From the NCBI RefSeq assembly GCF_000003855.2, contig NW_003101637.1:20231-82844 (forward strand): a stretch of DNA of 62,614 nucleotides, written 5' to 3'. The notes under the pieces were generated by a model. That model had not been told where the DNA came from. It worked only from the letters and a program-made list of their open reading frames with translations, and ran no database searches. This DNA is from Blastomyces gilchristii SLH14081. Lineage: Eukaryota > Ascomycota > Eurotiomycetes > Onygenales > Ajellomycetaceae. Each line of letters opens with the position of its first letter. Positions within the stretch are counted from its first letter, which is position 1. Positions 16,178 through 25,979 of the stretch are shown here, in pieces. Position numbers and translations under genes: made by a program.

Positions 16178-17857
16178 TCACAACGTCATCTCCACATCTG
16201 CCTTCGCAATCTTCCCCAAATTCTTCAGCAGATAACTACGCTTGAAATACGTGTTGGGATGAACAATCGTATCAAGATCGGTCTGGCTCCAACTCCCCTC
16301 ATCGCGCACCTGTTTAATCTCCGCTCTATGCACCCACTCAAACACACGATTACATGCAAGGTGATAGCGAGTCTTGCCCACGTCCTCCCGCACCCCACGC
16401 AGAACTTCCTTATCGTTAACGCCCGTCGCTTGGAGTAAGCTAATGAGGTTCTCGACGGAGAAATGCCGGTAGGGACAGCCGTGTGTTTGGCCGGCGCCTG
16501 GTGAATTATCTGTGAGAATCTTCTGGCAGGAGTAAGGTGGATATCCACGACCCCTGCGGTTGACATCCCCTCCCACGTCACCGTACGCGTGGCGGACATT
16601 GTACTTATACTTGGAGCTGAACTCGTCATCAGTGAATATCTTGAAGGATTGTCGCCAGAATATCAGCGCGTCCTGGAGTGACAGGCCGATGCCCTTTAGG
16701 AAAAGGGTGTACTGCAATCGGCCAAAATGCTTTAGGTGAGAATTTTTGCGTAGCTGCATGTGTAGATTACGCATGCAAGGTGGAAAGTGTTGGGATAGAG
16801 CATCAATGGATGCCGCTGTAATCGGCGCTCCAGGCACGGAGCCCTCACCCTCGGCGTAGCTGGAATCAGACGTGCCGAAATTTTTCGAGAGATGATCTAG
16901 AATGGGCGTCAGGCGATCGTCCTCATCTAGCCGGGGCAACGCTCGGCTTGTAAACTAGGTAGATGGTTAATAAATCGCATGGCTACTACTGCCTTGGAGG
17001 GAAGAGAAGAGTTTCATGATATTTATCACTTACCTCAAGGGCCTTCTCTAGCCGTGCCGTAAATTCCGCTAGAATCATACTAAGCTGCTCTCGCACGGGC
17101 ACATAGGCCTTACCCTTCTTCATAAACACCCCCCTCCGCTCAACCAGCTCTGGCACCCTCTCCCAGTCCACCTTAAACCAGCTCTCATCCTCAAGACGCC
17201 TGACACCATACGTGCATGCTAGCAAGCTATCCCCAAGTTGATGCTTTTCCTCATCCGAAACCATATCCCAATTGAAATTGAGACTCTCGATGAACGCACG
17301 TCTCTCTTTGGAGTCGTCCATTTGGAAGCGGAACTTAAAAAGCATGGTTTCGAGGCGGGCAAAGCGACGTCTCAGATCCTCTGTTGAGGAGAATGCGAGA
17401 CGCAGGATGAAGTGGGAGTAATGGTCCTTTTGTCGTTCATTTCGTAGGCGTTGGTCAACACCCGTGCTAGAGGACGTATTGGCTGAGAGAGGGAGGAATT
17501 TGTTGAGGAGAGGGGTAATATGGGCGGCGGTTTCGGCGGGGGTTTTGTTTCTATAGGAACATGCTTCCAGCTCAGCGAGGACTAGTGTTTGGAGGGGTTA
17601 GAACCTGCACACAAAAAGGGTTCGTGAAATATAATGTTTAATAAACAAGAACTTATCATAAACTTACCTCTTAACCTATCAATAGCCCATTGTTCAAATT
17701 GCTCGAGAGTGATTTCTTGAGTTGGGGGGATTTCATAGAAATTGAGGCGGTGGGCATAATCGTGCTCCCTGTATGTTGGAGCTGCGAACTGCTTCTTTTT
17801 ATAGTCAATTGGAGCCCGACGTTTAGGGTCCATGCGAGATCTATCGTACTGAATCAT
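16178..17857 (-). CDS. PRI2: DNA primase large subunit (PriL/Pri2), 4Fe-4S protein
   Basis: Regulatory large subunit of eukaryotic primase, which with Pri1 and DNA polymerase alpha makes the RNA-DNA primers for replication in the nucleus. Three exons on the minus strand: 17857-17668, 17581-17034 and 16954-16178, with GT-AG introns and consistent phases, giving 504 residues, normal for the family. The N-terminal part (YREHDYAHRLNFYEIPP, EQFEQWAIDRLRVLAELE) is typical. The C-terminal domain holds the four iron-sulfur cysteines at about C306 (FPPCMRNLHMQL), C389 (YSCQKIL), C406 (HGCPYRHF) and C447 (YHLACNRVFEW). Their spacings of 83, 17 and 41 are close to those I recall for yeast Pri2. A second Met at codon 9 is an alternative start. 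It is divergent from ADK2, and MluI-box-like sites lie just upstream. Confidence 0.95.
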
Positions 17858-18842
17858 GCTGGTTGTGATATATGGTAAATAGCAGTCTGTAGTTGTAGTC
17901 GTGAGATCTGGCGGCCGCAGCGAGTTGCGGAGAGACGCACCATTTAGTGATGTTTCGACGCGTCCACATGCAAGGCTTTATGGTGCCAGCGACGCGACAA
18001 GGCGCGAAACTTGATTGATCAGGTGATACAGACCACATCCATTTTAGCGAATTGGCGAATAAATCGGACCGAGATTCTGTGTTGTTTCCATCAATGAAAA
18101 CTTTGATAAGAGACCCCACCATTATTATCACAGCACAGCACACTCTTCATTGCAGGAATTATCCACTGAATGGAGCGTGTTGTTGGATGGGGGTTCTCTC
18201 CCCATGTGAATGTGATGCCCCTAAATCACCCAATATCTGCCAACATACCATTCTTCAAACCGAGGAGCAATATGATCCCCAAATAACGCTCACGCGCGTT
18301 GCACAATTCCGTACTCTTGTTTGTTTGCTTGTTACGCTGTACGTACATCCCGCCGTCAAATCTCAGCTTCCGAGGGGCGACCCTCGGCGTTTTGCTTCCC
18401 CAACTAAAACTCCCGATTGGTCACGCCTGCTGACTAATCACTTTCTTGCCTGATCGCCCTTCAACTCACCGAAGCCACCGCCGGGACAGCTGCGAATCTC
18501 GGGGCCAATTCATATATATTTGCCAGGCACAGCCAGCGCCATTGCCGCCGCCCTGGAGATCTCTTGAGATATTCGACATATACCTAGGTATAAAAGCTGC
18601 ACTTTTCCCAATGTATGCTACTGCGCTTTGTTGCTATTCTTATTACTTCTCTTTTATTATCCCGCAGGATGATTTAGATACTCGTCTTTCCTTGTTCCCC
18701 CCTCTTTCACTCTCTCTTCCCTCCCTAACTACTCTGTACCCGACCTCCACCTGAATATTGGGAAGTCGTCCTCCATCCCTGTGTCTTGACTCTCAGCCAA
18801 ATTTCAATTAGCTTGTACATTCATCTGCCCTTAGAGGAAATT
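17858..18842. promoter_or_regulatory. Divergent promoter region between PRI2 and ADK2
   Basis: 985 bp between two start codons pointing away from each other. The PRI2 side has the MluI-box cluster. The ADK2 side has TATAAAAG at 18589-18596, about 247 bp before its ATG, then a long CT-rich tract (about 18696-18730) of the kind found near fungal transcription starts. No gene seen. Confidence 0.6.
17958..18009 (-). promoter_or_regulatory. MBF/E2F-like site cluster upstream of PRI2
   Basis: Within 52 bp there is a perfect MluI cell-cycle box ACGCGT (17958-17963), an ACGCGA core (17992-17997) and GCGCGAAA (18002-18009, an E2F-like TTTCGCGC on the other strand). They lie about 100-150 bp before the PRI2 start. 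In yeasts such boxes bind MBF (Mbp1-Swi6) and switch on replication genes at G1/S, which fits a primase gene. Function here is inferred from position and motif only. Confidence 0.55.
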
Positions 18843-19666
18843 ATGTCCCAAGCGACAAGGCAGCTGAAAAAAGCAGCCCGCATTATCCTCGTTGGAGCCC
18901 CCGGCGTTGGAAAGGGAACCCAGACTGAACGATTGATTAAGAGGTACCCCCAGCTCGCATCTATCAGCTCCGGGGACCTTCTTCGAGAAAATGTACGCAG
19001 CAAGACACCACTAGGTTAGTTTTTCCTTGGGACCATATCGCCCCACTTTTCTCTATTTACTTGTAGTACATTAGGCATTTAATCTAACCACCAAGGGGGA
19101 AAAAACCAGGCCTCAAAGCGGAATCCACCATTCTTGCCGGCAACCTTGTACCAGATAACGTCATTCTCGACCTCATCTCCTCCGAACTCACTTCAAAGGG
19201 ATGGCTCACCACTGCTCCTCCTGCCGCCAATGCCACCAGGGCGGCCCCAACCCTAAACCCTACTGCTTCCTTCATTCTCGACGGCTTCCCCCGCACCGCA
19301 GCCCAAGCTTCATCCCTCGACTCCCTCATCCCCATAAATCTAGTCGTACACCTCCTCACACCCCCCGCCATCATAATCTCCCGCATTACTTCCCGCTGGG
19401 TCCACCCCCCATCCGGCAGAGTGTACAACACCCAATTCAACGCGCCCAAGGAACCAGGCAAGGACGATGTGACGGGCGAGCCGCTGGTGCAGAGGGAGGA
19501 TGATTCGATTGAGACCTGGAAGCAGCGGCTGAGGAAGTTTGAGGAGACGAGCCGGCCGCTGTTGGAGCATTATGAGCGGCGCGGGTGTCTGTGGCGCGTG
19601 GAGGGGGAGACTAGCAATGAGATTAGTCCAAAATTGTTCGCGGAGATTGAGCGAAGGTTTTCTTAA
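18843..19666 (+). CDS. ADK2: Adenylate kinase, Adk2/AK3 type (GTP:AMP phosphotransferase)
   Basis: Nucleoside monophosphate kinase that transfers phosphate from GTP or ATP to AMP; the fungal Adk2 group acts in mitochondria. Two exons, 18843-19014 and 19110-19666, are joined across a GT-AG intron with a CTAAC branch site near 19084, giving 242 residues. The P-loop GAPGVGKGTQ is at about 18-27 and the NMP-binding SSGDLLRENV follows. ILDGFPRT is near residue 115. A long LID with RWVHPPSGRVYN and DDVTGEPLVQREDD follows, closer to Adk2 than to cytosolic Adk1 (which usually has IHPASGR). An alanine/threonine-rich insert precedes the ILDGFPR motif. An in-frame ATG at 18786 would add 19 residues; I prefer 18843 because MSQATRQLKKAARIILVGAPG matches the usual family start. 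Confidence 0.93.
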
Positions 19667-20361
19667 GGTATATCTATGTATATTTCCTTGGTCCTTAGAT
19701 TCTGTACTTTTTCTTGGTTGGATTTTTTGTTTTAACATTCTTTTTCCTTTTCATTGGTCGGATATATTTGTTTAATCCTTACTCGCTCTTGGGAGCGTTC
19801 GATCGTTTTCTTTTCCCATGCTTCCACACAACCCCCTCGGTTTTCTATTGGAACTCTCTCTCTCTGGACTTTCATAATCCCCAGACACTATCCTTACATC
19901 AGCAGTTTCATAGCTGTATTGTACACTACTACATGTACATTATCCGTAACCACCTAAGCATTGATATGGAGTGATCATAGGTGTTCAATCGTCCTTGTTT
20001 AAAACTCGCCTAGGGACATCAATCTCTGGTATCTCTTTTCATAAAACTACATACAGAGTACGATTGTAGAATAATGCTGAGGTAAAACCATGATGGCAAT
20101 AAATCGCTAACAACGGAAAAGAAGCATGAAAATAAAAACAAAATAAACCCCCAACGAAAGCCATGATGAATAACGACACGAAACTCCAGCCTGCTGACGT
20201 AGGAAAACAGAACATATCCAGCAGATAGATATAACACATCTCACAACGTAATCCCAAACGCTCGTAACCAACCGAATATGAAAGGTAAAAAAGTGATGAT
20301 ATCTACTTCCCTTCTTACCCATCTAACGTTTTCCCGCCCCCATTCCCCCCCCCCCCCCCCC
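19667..20361. other. ADK2 3' flank ending in a 17-C run
   Basis: Normal-composition 3' flanking sequence of ADK2 without a recognisable gene; open frames here are short and unlike known proteins. It ends in an uninterrupted run of 17 C at 20345-20361, exactly where the inverted Copia/SINE fragment begins, which makes the junction suspect. Confidence 0.5.
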
Positions 20362-20890
20362 TACACCTCTGTATTTATTAGAAACCCGAGATGCTTGAGT
20401 TTCAGATTTAATGTATTCTCTGTGAGCTTTAAACTCACATGCTCTAGTTTCTCATATCAAGACACTATCAGACACCTGTATTAATTATTCAGTTATTAAA
20501 GCAGTCACAGTTATTTAATTCTATAGTATTATTTATATAAGATTTATCAGATTATCTGCAGCGTCATAGATAGGTTAATTCAGATCATTATTAAAAGTTA
20601 GTATTCTAAGAATAAGAAACAGTGAAGAATTTAATAAGTTAAAATAAACAGACTCTATAGATAAATATTAACTCTGATTTTCTTTATTCTGAAGTTTCTA
20701 TATTATCTTATCATCACATTTCATACTCTGATAAAACTGATCTCTGTCGTATCTTATAAGTCAGAAGTCTTCTCATAATAAGTAATTATTCTATTGAGTA
20801 AGTTATCTCACTAAAAGTGTAATTGCAAGGTTTAAGCTGAACTCTGACGTCATAGATATATTACTTATATAAAGAGAACTCTACTTCTTC
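20362..20890 (-). repeat. Inverted copy of a Copia plus SINE segment
   Basis: This 529-bp stretch is the reverse complement of 24410-24938, which lies inside the Copia element and runs into SINE2. It includes the same SINE insertion point and most of the same RIP mutations. The visible differences are mainly scattered transversions and small indels rather than C-to-T changes. It begins after a run of 17 C and ends at the N gap. Either a post-RIP inverted duplication or a misplaced low-quality read. Confidence 0.85.
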
Positions 20891-20990
20891 NNNNNNNNNN
20901 NNNNNNNNNNNNNNNNNNNNNNNNNNNNNNNNNNNNNNNNNNNNNNNNNNNNNNNNNNNNNNNNNNNNNNNNNNNNNNNNNNNNNNNNNN
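20891..20990. other. Assembly gap (100 N)
   Basis: Exactly 100 N, the usual placeholder for a gap of unknown size. It separates the inverted Copia/SINE fragment from the damaged 3' end of LCL3, so the LCL3 stop codon is missing. Confidence 0.99.
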
Positions 20991-22052
20991 CCCCTCTTTT
21001 TTTTTACATTTCCCCTCTGGGAGGCTTTTTGGCCTTTTTCCTCGGCCGGCGATAACCTTCCCTCCCATCCCCTTTGCCGCCAAAATCCCCCCCCGCGTTT
21101 TTCCTTTAAATACCCTTTGCTATACCCCGCGCGTTGCATCCGAAAAAGTCCCCTCGCGCCCGGGTTGAAGGGGGGATGGCCCACGGCGCCCGGTAACCGG
21201 TGGGGGCGACGCGGCCGTATTTGGTTCTGCCCGTAGACGTTAGCGCGCACGCGCCGGTTGAGGAGGTAGGTTGTTAGCCAGGTGTGGGCGGCGTCGGAGT
21301 AGGGTTGGGCTGGGCGGCCGAAGTGAGGGAGCTCGGGGGCGTCGACCCCTGCGAGGCGGATGTGGATCTGGGGGGTGGAAAAGGGGGGTGTATGTGGTTA
21401 GTTGTGGGGTCTGAGAGGGGGTAAATTGGAAATTGGTTTTATGTGGGATTGGTTTTTTTCTATAATACTAATGCCGGCTACAAAAGGTAGGGGAGGACAT
21501 GGCGCAAAGCAGACAGCTTCTTACAGTCCGATCCTTCAACTCCTTCTTCGCCGTCGGCACTTTGCGAAACGGCAACCATTCCCACCCAGCCAGCCGGCCG
21601 CCCGGGGTATGGAACAAGCGGAAATTATCCCCATCACCCACGCTCGTGACACGCCCGAATATACTGCGTTTATGGAAGTAGGTTGGTGAGATGCTGGTCG
21701 CGACGGGGATGCGGCGCAGGTACTTGCGGTGGATCCGCACGCAGAATAGGATGCCACTGGTGAGAAGGAGGGTGGGTATGAGGTTGCGGGGATCTTTGAA
21801 GTCACCGGCCCAGTCGCGGGTGGCGAGAGAGGCGTTCCAGTCTAGTGCGGGTGGGCGATGGGTTTGGTGTGGGGGATTTACTTGGTTGGAGGTATCTGTA
21901 GGAGGGGTGGTGATGGGAGTAGAGCAGTTGGCGCATTGAGTGGAGGAGGACGAGGAATTGGTTTCTCCCACTATCGGAGTGGTTTTGTCGGTGTTGTTTT
22001 CATTACTGGACATCTGCCGCTGCGATCCGGATGACCAGAACAGCCATGGCAT
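20991..22052 (-). CDS. LCL3: Endonuclease Lcl3 (staphylococcal nuclease fold), 3' end damaged and partial
   Basis: Membrane-anchored nuclease of the Lcl3 family (yeast long chronological lifespan 3), linked to mitochondria. Exon 1 is 22052-21525 (176 codons) and exon 2 starts at 21367, with a GT-AG intron. A Ser/Thr/Pro-rich N terminus is followed by one membrane segment ([15 protein letters not shown], about residues 91-105). The nuclease domain then has [20 protein letters not shown] and the catalytic stretch [19 protein letters not shown], with R180, D185 and E188 matching the SNase Arg/Asp/Glu pattern. Near 21220, after YGQNQ, an extra A shifts the frame. From there to the gap the DNA still resembles the family at base level but has homopolymer indels. 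I read this as poor consensus beside the gap, not a real pseudogene; stop codon not seen. Confidence 0.88.
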
Positions 22053-22255
22053 GGCGATTTATTTCCTTCTCTTGCCACTTATCTCTGTGAGCGGGAGAGA
22101 GCGGGAAGAGGACGGAGTAAGTCGCAGAGAGAGCCAGCTAGCTACCGTTATAAGCCCGTTTGGTGTTGTGTTGGAGTTGATGTCACCGCTGTCTTGGCGT
22201 TGGGCTGGGGTCTTAGCAATAGCAGATCGGGCTCGGCGTTGCTAGGGCAAAACTA

Positions 22256-22420
22256 AACTTACATTCTACCACCCAACACCCACCCACACCCGCTCAATCT
22301 TCATCTTTTCATTCATCACAACATGCACTATGAAGCAGTTATACAAGCAGGAATTGATGATTTGAATATATAATTGATCTCTAATTACGGAGTACTGCTT
22401 TACAAAACAAAAAGCCACAT
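22256..22420 (+). mobile_element. pogo/Fot1-like 5' end remnant upstream of LCL3
   Basis: Resembles the sequence at 24051-24084 joined to 30566-30690: CCACCCAACACCC against CCACCCAATGCCC, a shared CTCAATCTTCATC-like stretch, then an ATG (22323) opening MHYEAVIQAGIDDLN. The partner copy reads MHYKAVIQVTIDDLNTQ, like the helix-turn-helix start of pogo-type transposases. Only the first ~35 codons survive. The family name is inference from this short motif. Confidence 0.5.
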
Positions 22421-23033
22421 AATTCACCTCCCAGCGCACAGAAGGAAACTCCAGGTGAAATGCATCATTGAACATGTAGACCATAAAAGATGGACCACCA
22501 TATCCACGGAATCAAGCCCCTCCCTCCCCGCGCGAAAGGGAAAAGAAGGGCTCAAATTCCAAATAAAAAGATATCGCGGTGAGTAATTAGTCAGATATTT
22601 TATCTTCTTTGCACCAAAATAGGCCTTTACCGTGGGTAATATTTCCCGGAAAACAGGATGGTAAGGGCCAGAGTGTTGGCAAAGGTGAGGGGATGTCAAG
22701 AAGTCAGATATATAGGTTGCGAGCGAAAGGCTATGAGTTTGGGAGGGCAAAGGGCAAAATAATATTGGCTTTGTGGGGATATCTTAACTGATATCCGACA
22801 ATCTTTTTCGAGTAAAAATTAGAAAAAGAAAAAAAATATATGAATGGGTCATATCTCATAAAACTCAATGGCCATTGGTCCGGATACTATTATTTTCGTG
22901 TTTCAGGCTCCGGCTGCACAGGTATAACAACACACCGTAGGCCAATGCATCGAAAAGAAATGAGGAAAAGGCGGGATTCTGACATTGACTAATACAAAAA
23001 AGAAAAAAAAAACGTTTCTTTTGATTTTCTTAT
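22421..23033. other. Intergenic region between LCL3 and RPL12
   Basis: Normal-composition sequence downstream of RPL12 (minus strand) and upstream of the pogo-like remnant. The part next to 23033 should be the RPL12 3' UTR and includes A-rich runs. I see no gene, RNA or repeat with support. Confidence 0.4.
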
Positions 23034-23846
23034 TTACTCCGAAGGAACTATTTCAAAACATCCCCGTTAGTACTAGAAAGATCACCCCTTAAGATAGAAG
23101 AACGGTTCGGGACAAAAGCACAATTATACGTACTATCAATCTCCCCAGACTTAACCTCATCGCTAACATCCTTGGGGCTCCGTCCGTCAACCTGGCAGCC
23201 AACACTGAAAGCAGTTCCGAGGATCTCAAGGACAGTTCCTCTCAGCTCCTTGGCGAGGGAGCGGTGGCGCATGACACGGGCAATCTCAACGATCTCATCG
23301 AGGGGGATGGACTTGGAGTGCTTGATGTTCTTCTCCTTCTTGCGGTCACGTGGGGGCTCTTTGAGAGCCTTGATGACCAGCGAAGAGGCAGAGGGCACAA
23401 CAGAGACCTGTGCTTGGCGGTTCTGGATGGTGAGTTTTACGGTGACGCGGAGACCTTTCTGTTATGCGGTATTAGGAATTTGGGGTTTTCCATTGGCTTT
23501 GGCATTGGATTTGGATTTCTTGATCAAAACGTACCCAGTCGCCGGTGGCCTTGGCGATATCTTCACCGATCTTCTTTGGGGAGAGACCGAGAGGACCGAT
23601 CTTGGGGGCAAGGGCAGATTGGGCGCCGACCTCTCCACCTGTGGTCCTCAGGTGGCTATAGATTTTTTTAGAATTCACATACAATGGCAAAGGCAGTTCG
23701 TTGCTGGATGGTAAATGGGGAGTCGCGGATGGAAACTTACATGATCTTCACCTCATTGGGGTCGAGCTTGGGAGCTGCTCACAAAATGGAAAATCAGTTG
23801 CCAGTCGCCATGTCATTGTGACAGCCAAGGGACGATACTTACGCAT
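23034..23846 (-). CDS. RPL12: 60S ribosomal protein L12 (uL11)
   Basis: Large-subunit protein at the base of the P-stalk, the GTPase-associated centre of the cytosolic ribosome. Five exons on the minus strand: 23846-23843, 23774-23741, 23655-23535, 23458-23134 and 23047-23034. All introns are GT-AG and phases agree, giving 165 residues, the standard eukaryotic length. It starts [20 protein letters not shown], continues with the conserved [20 protein letters not shown] and [16 protein letters not shown], and ends SGEIDIPSE. The first exon is only ATG plus one base and the last only 14 nt including the stop; the last intron has a perfect TACTAAC branch site. A naive reading without that intron would add a false tail. 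A Copia element begins about 240 bp upstream. Confidence 0.96.
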
Positions 23847-24050
23847 GGCGAGTGCGAAAGGTAGTCAGTCTGCCTTGGGTGGTTGTCGAGATAGTTGGGC
23901 GGTTCGGGGGAGGGAAGACGAAGAGAGAGGAAAGCTCCTCGAAAGATTTCCTGGAAGGTTTTGTACAAGCTCCGTTGGTACCTAAGCGATCCGGTTTAGG
24001 AAATTTAGGGCAAAACCCTTGTTCTGATAGTTACCAGCATCTGTTCCATA
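23847..24050 (-). promoter_or_regulatory. RPL12 upstream region, cut short by transposons
   Basis: About 200 bp of unmutated sequence between the RPL12 start codon and the pogo-like remnant at 24051. It must hold the 5' UTR and core promoter of a highly expressed gene, because AT-rich Copia sequence begins at 24090. I do not see a clear TATA box. Confidence 0.5.
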
Positions 24051-24089
24051 ACGTAATCAACCACCCAATGCCCGCCCAATCTTCATTTT

Positions 24090-24199
24090 TGTTGGCCGTT
24101 ACGGCCGTTGCGGTTAGCGATCCCATTAGATCACGTGACCCACCACTATATTATGTTCTTGTAGATAGATCTATCAATACAACCTTCAACTATTCTACA
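24090..24199 (+). repeat. Copia 5' LTR
   Basis: 110 bp with TG...CA ends. It keeps GC-rich sequence (ttggccgttacggccgttgcgg) that is partly mutated in the 3' LTR. Confidence 0.85.
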
Positions 24200-24798
24200 G
24201 ATTATAGTCTGAATGACACATTTTTCTTTTTAAAATATTGCATTAATATTTTTGACATGAATAGTTTATCTTTTTTAAAAAGACTTTTACTCTTTATTAG
24301 AGATATTTCATTTTTGCTGAATCTATCAGTCAGTAGATTTATATACTTTATATTTTTAAAAAAGTATATTCTTCATTATGAAGAATATCACTTTTTTTTT
24401 ATATATCTAGAAGAAGTAGAGTTATCTTAATATAAGTAATATATCTATTACTTCAGAGTTCAGCTTAAAACTTGAAATTACACACTTTATTAGATAACTT
24501 ATTAATAGAATAATTACTTATTATGAGAAGACTTCTGACTTATAAGATAAGACAGAGATCAGTTTTTATCAGAGTATGAAATTTGATAATAAGATAATAA
24601 AGAAACTTCAGAATAAAGAAAAACAGAGTTAATATTTATCTATAGAATCTGTTTATTTTAACTTATTAAATTCTTCACTGTTTCTTATTCTTAGAATACT
24701 AACTTTTAATAATGATCTGAATTAACCTATCTATTACACTGCAGATAATTTTATAAATCTTATATAAATAATACTATAGAATTAAATAACTGTGACTG

Positions 24799-25171
24799 CT
24801 TTAATAACTGAATAATTAATACAGTTATCTGATAGTGTCTTGATATGAGAAACTAGAGCATGTGAGTTTAAAACTCACAGAGAATACATTAAATCTGAAA
24901 CTCAAGCATCTCAGGTTTCTAATAAATACAGAGGTGTATAAATTGCTTCAATAAAATTACTCTATGTTTCTGAGCTGAAAAGTTATTATTGTATGTATTT
25001 AATTGTCACTTCTTTGTATTTTCTATGTTCTTGTTATCTTAGCATGATCTTAACATCTGTATTTCCTTCTGTATAATCAACACTTAGTCTGTATTTAACA
25101 TCACACAAGAACTCATCATAAGCTCCACTTGCATATGAGTATAATGAAAGAATAATAATAATAATAATAAT
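24799..25171 (+). mobile_element. tRNA-derived SINE, copy SINE2
   Basis: 373-bp SINE inside Copia, flanked by the 15-bp duplication AAATAACTGTGACTG (24784-24798 and 25172-25186). It has a RIP-mutated tRNA-like head, a body shared with SINE1, 3 and 4, the 3' stem-loop at 25111-25140 and an (AAT)n tail. Confidence 0.9.
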
Positions 25172-25469
25172 AAATAACTGTGACTGAAATCACTTAATAT
25201 CTTACTATATCTGTCTCTGTATAAAGAGATACTATAAGAGATGAGTTATGAAAATATCAGAAGAAAGTTAAATATACACTAGATATTAAATCAGTGATTA
25301 TATTTAATAGCTCTAATTATAAAGTCTGATGTATTAATATATTAACTGATACAGAAGTTATTAATAAAACTGACATTCTATTAAGAACTTAATAAGAATT
25401 CTCTTTTATATATTATATCAACTCTGAGAAGTGAAGAATTCATTTCAAGTCTCTATATAGACATATACT

Positions 25470-25975
25470 TAGACTGACCGCCGGGATCATGAATTTCATG
25501 TTTGGTCTCATTTGGTCTGATCTCATACATTTCTTGGCGTGAATCCCGCTGGGACTGGCTATCAAAAAAACATGTAAAGTGACTATATATCAGATCTTAA
25601 AATGAAATCATGACTTGAAAAAAATGAGAAAGTAGTTTCATTTAGTCTCATTTAGTCTCATTCTTAGCATAAAGTTACTATTTTTAGACATTTTAAGGTT
25701 TTTTTTAGACTATTTTTAATTTTTTAAAAAGTAACACTTTTTGATAACACTCAAATGAGATTTAAAGTCATTTAAAGCAATAAAAATAATTTAAATTGAG
25801 AAGTGGAAATCATGATCTCATTTGGAAAATGTGACAAGAGTAGACAGTAAGTCTCACTGAAACAGTATGAGACTACTATCTAATGTTAAAACCGTGTAAT
25901 GGGATCAGTCGAATTGATAATGAGACTATTAAAAAATCTGGTCCTGGTTTCAGACACGGTCACACGGTCAGTCTA
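25470..25975 (+). mobile_element. hAT-like MITE M2
   Basis: 506 bp with ends TAGACTGACCG and GGTCAGTCTA, inserted in Copia and flanked by the 8-bp duplication CATATACT (25462-25469 and 25976-25983). Confidence 0.9.
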
Positions 25976-25979
25976 CATA

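Noticed and set aside
20019..20484. Overlapping open frames around 70 codons after ADK2
   Set aside because: No conserved motif, overlapping in several frames, and partly running into the repeat; probably chance.
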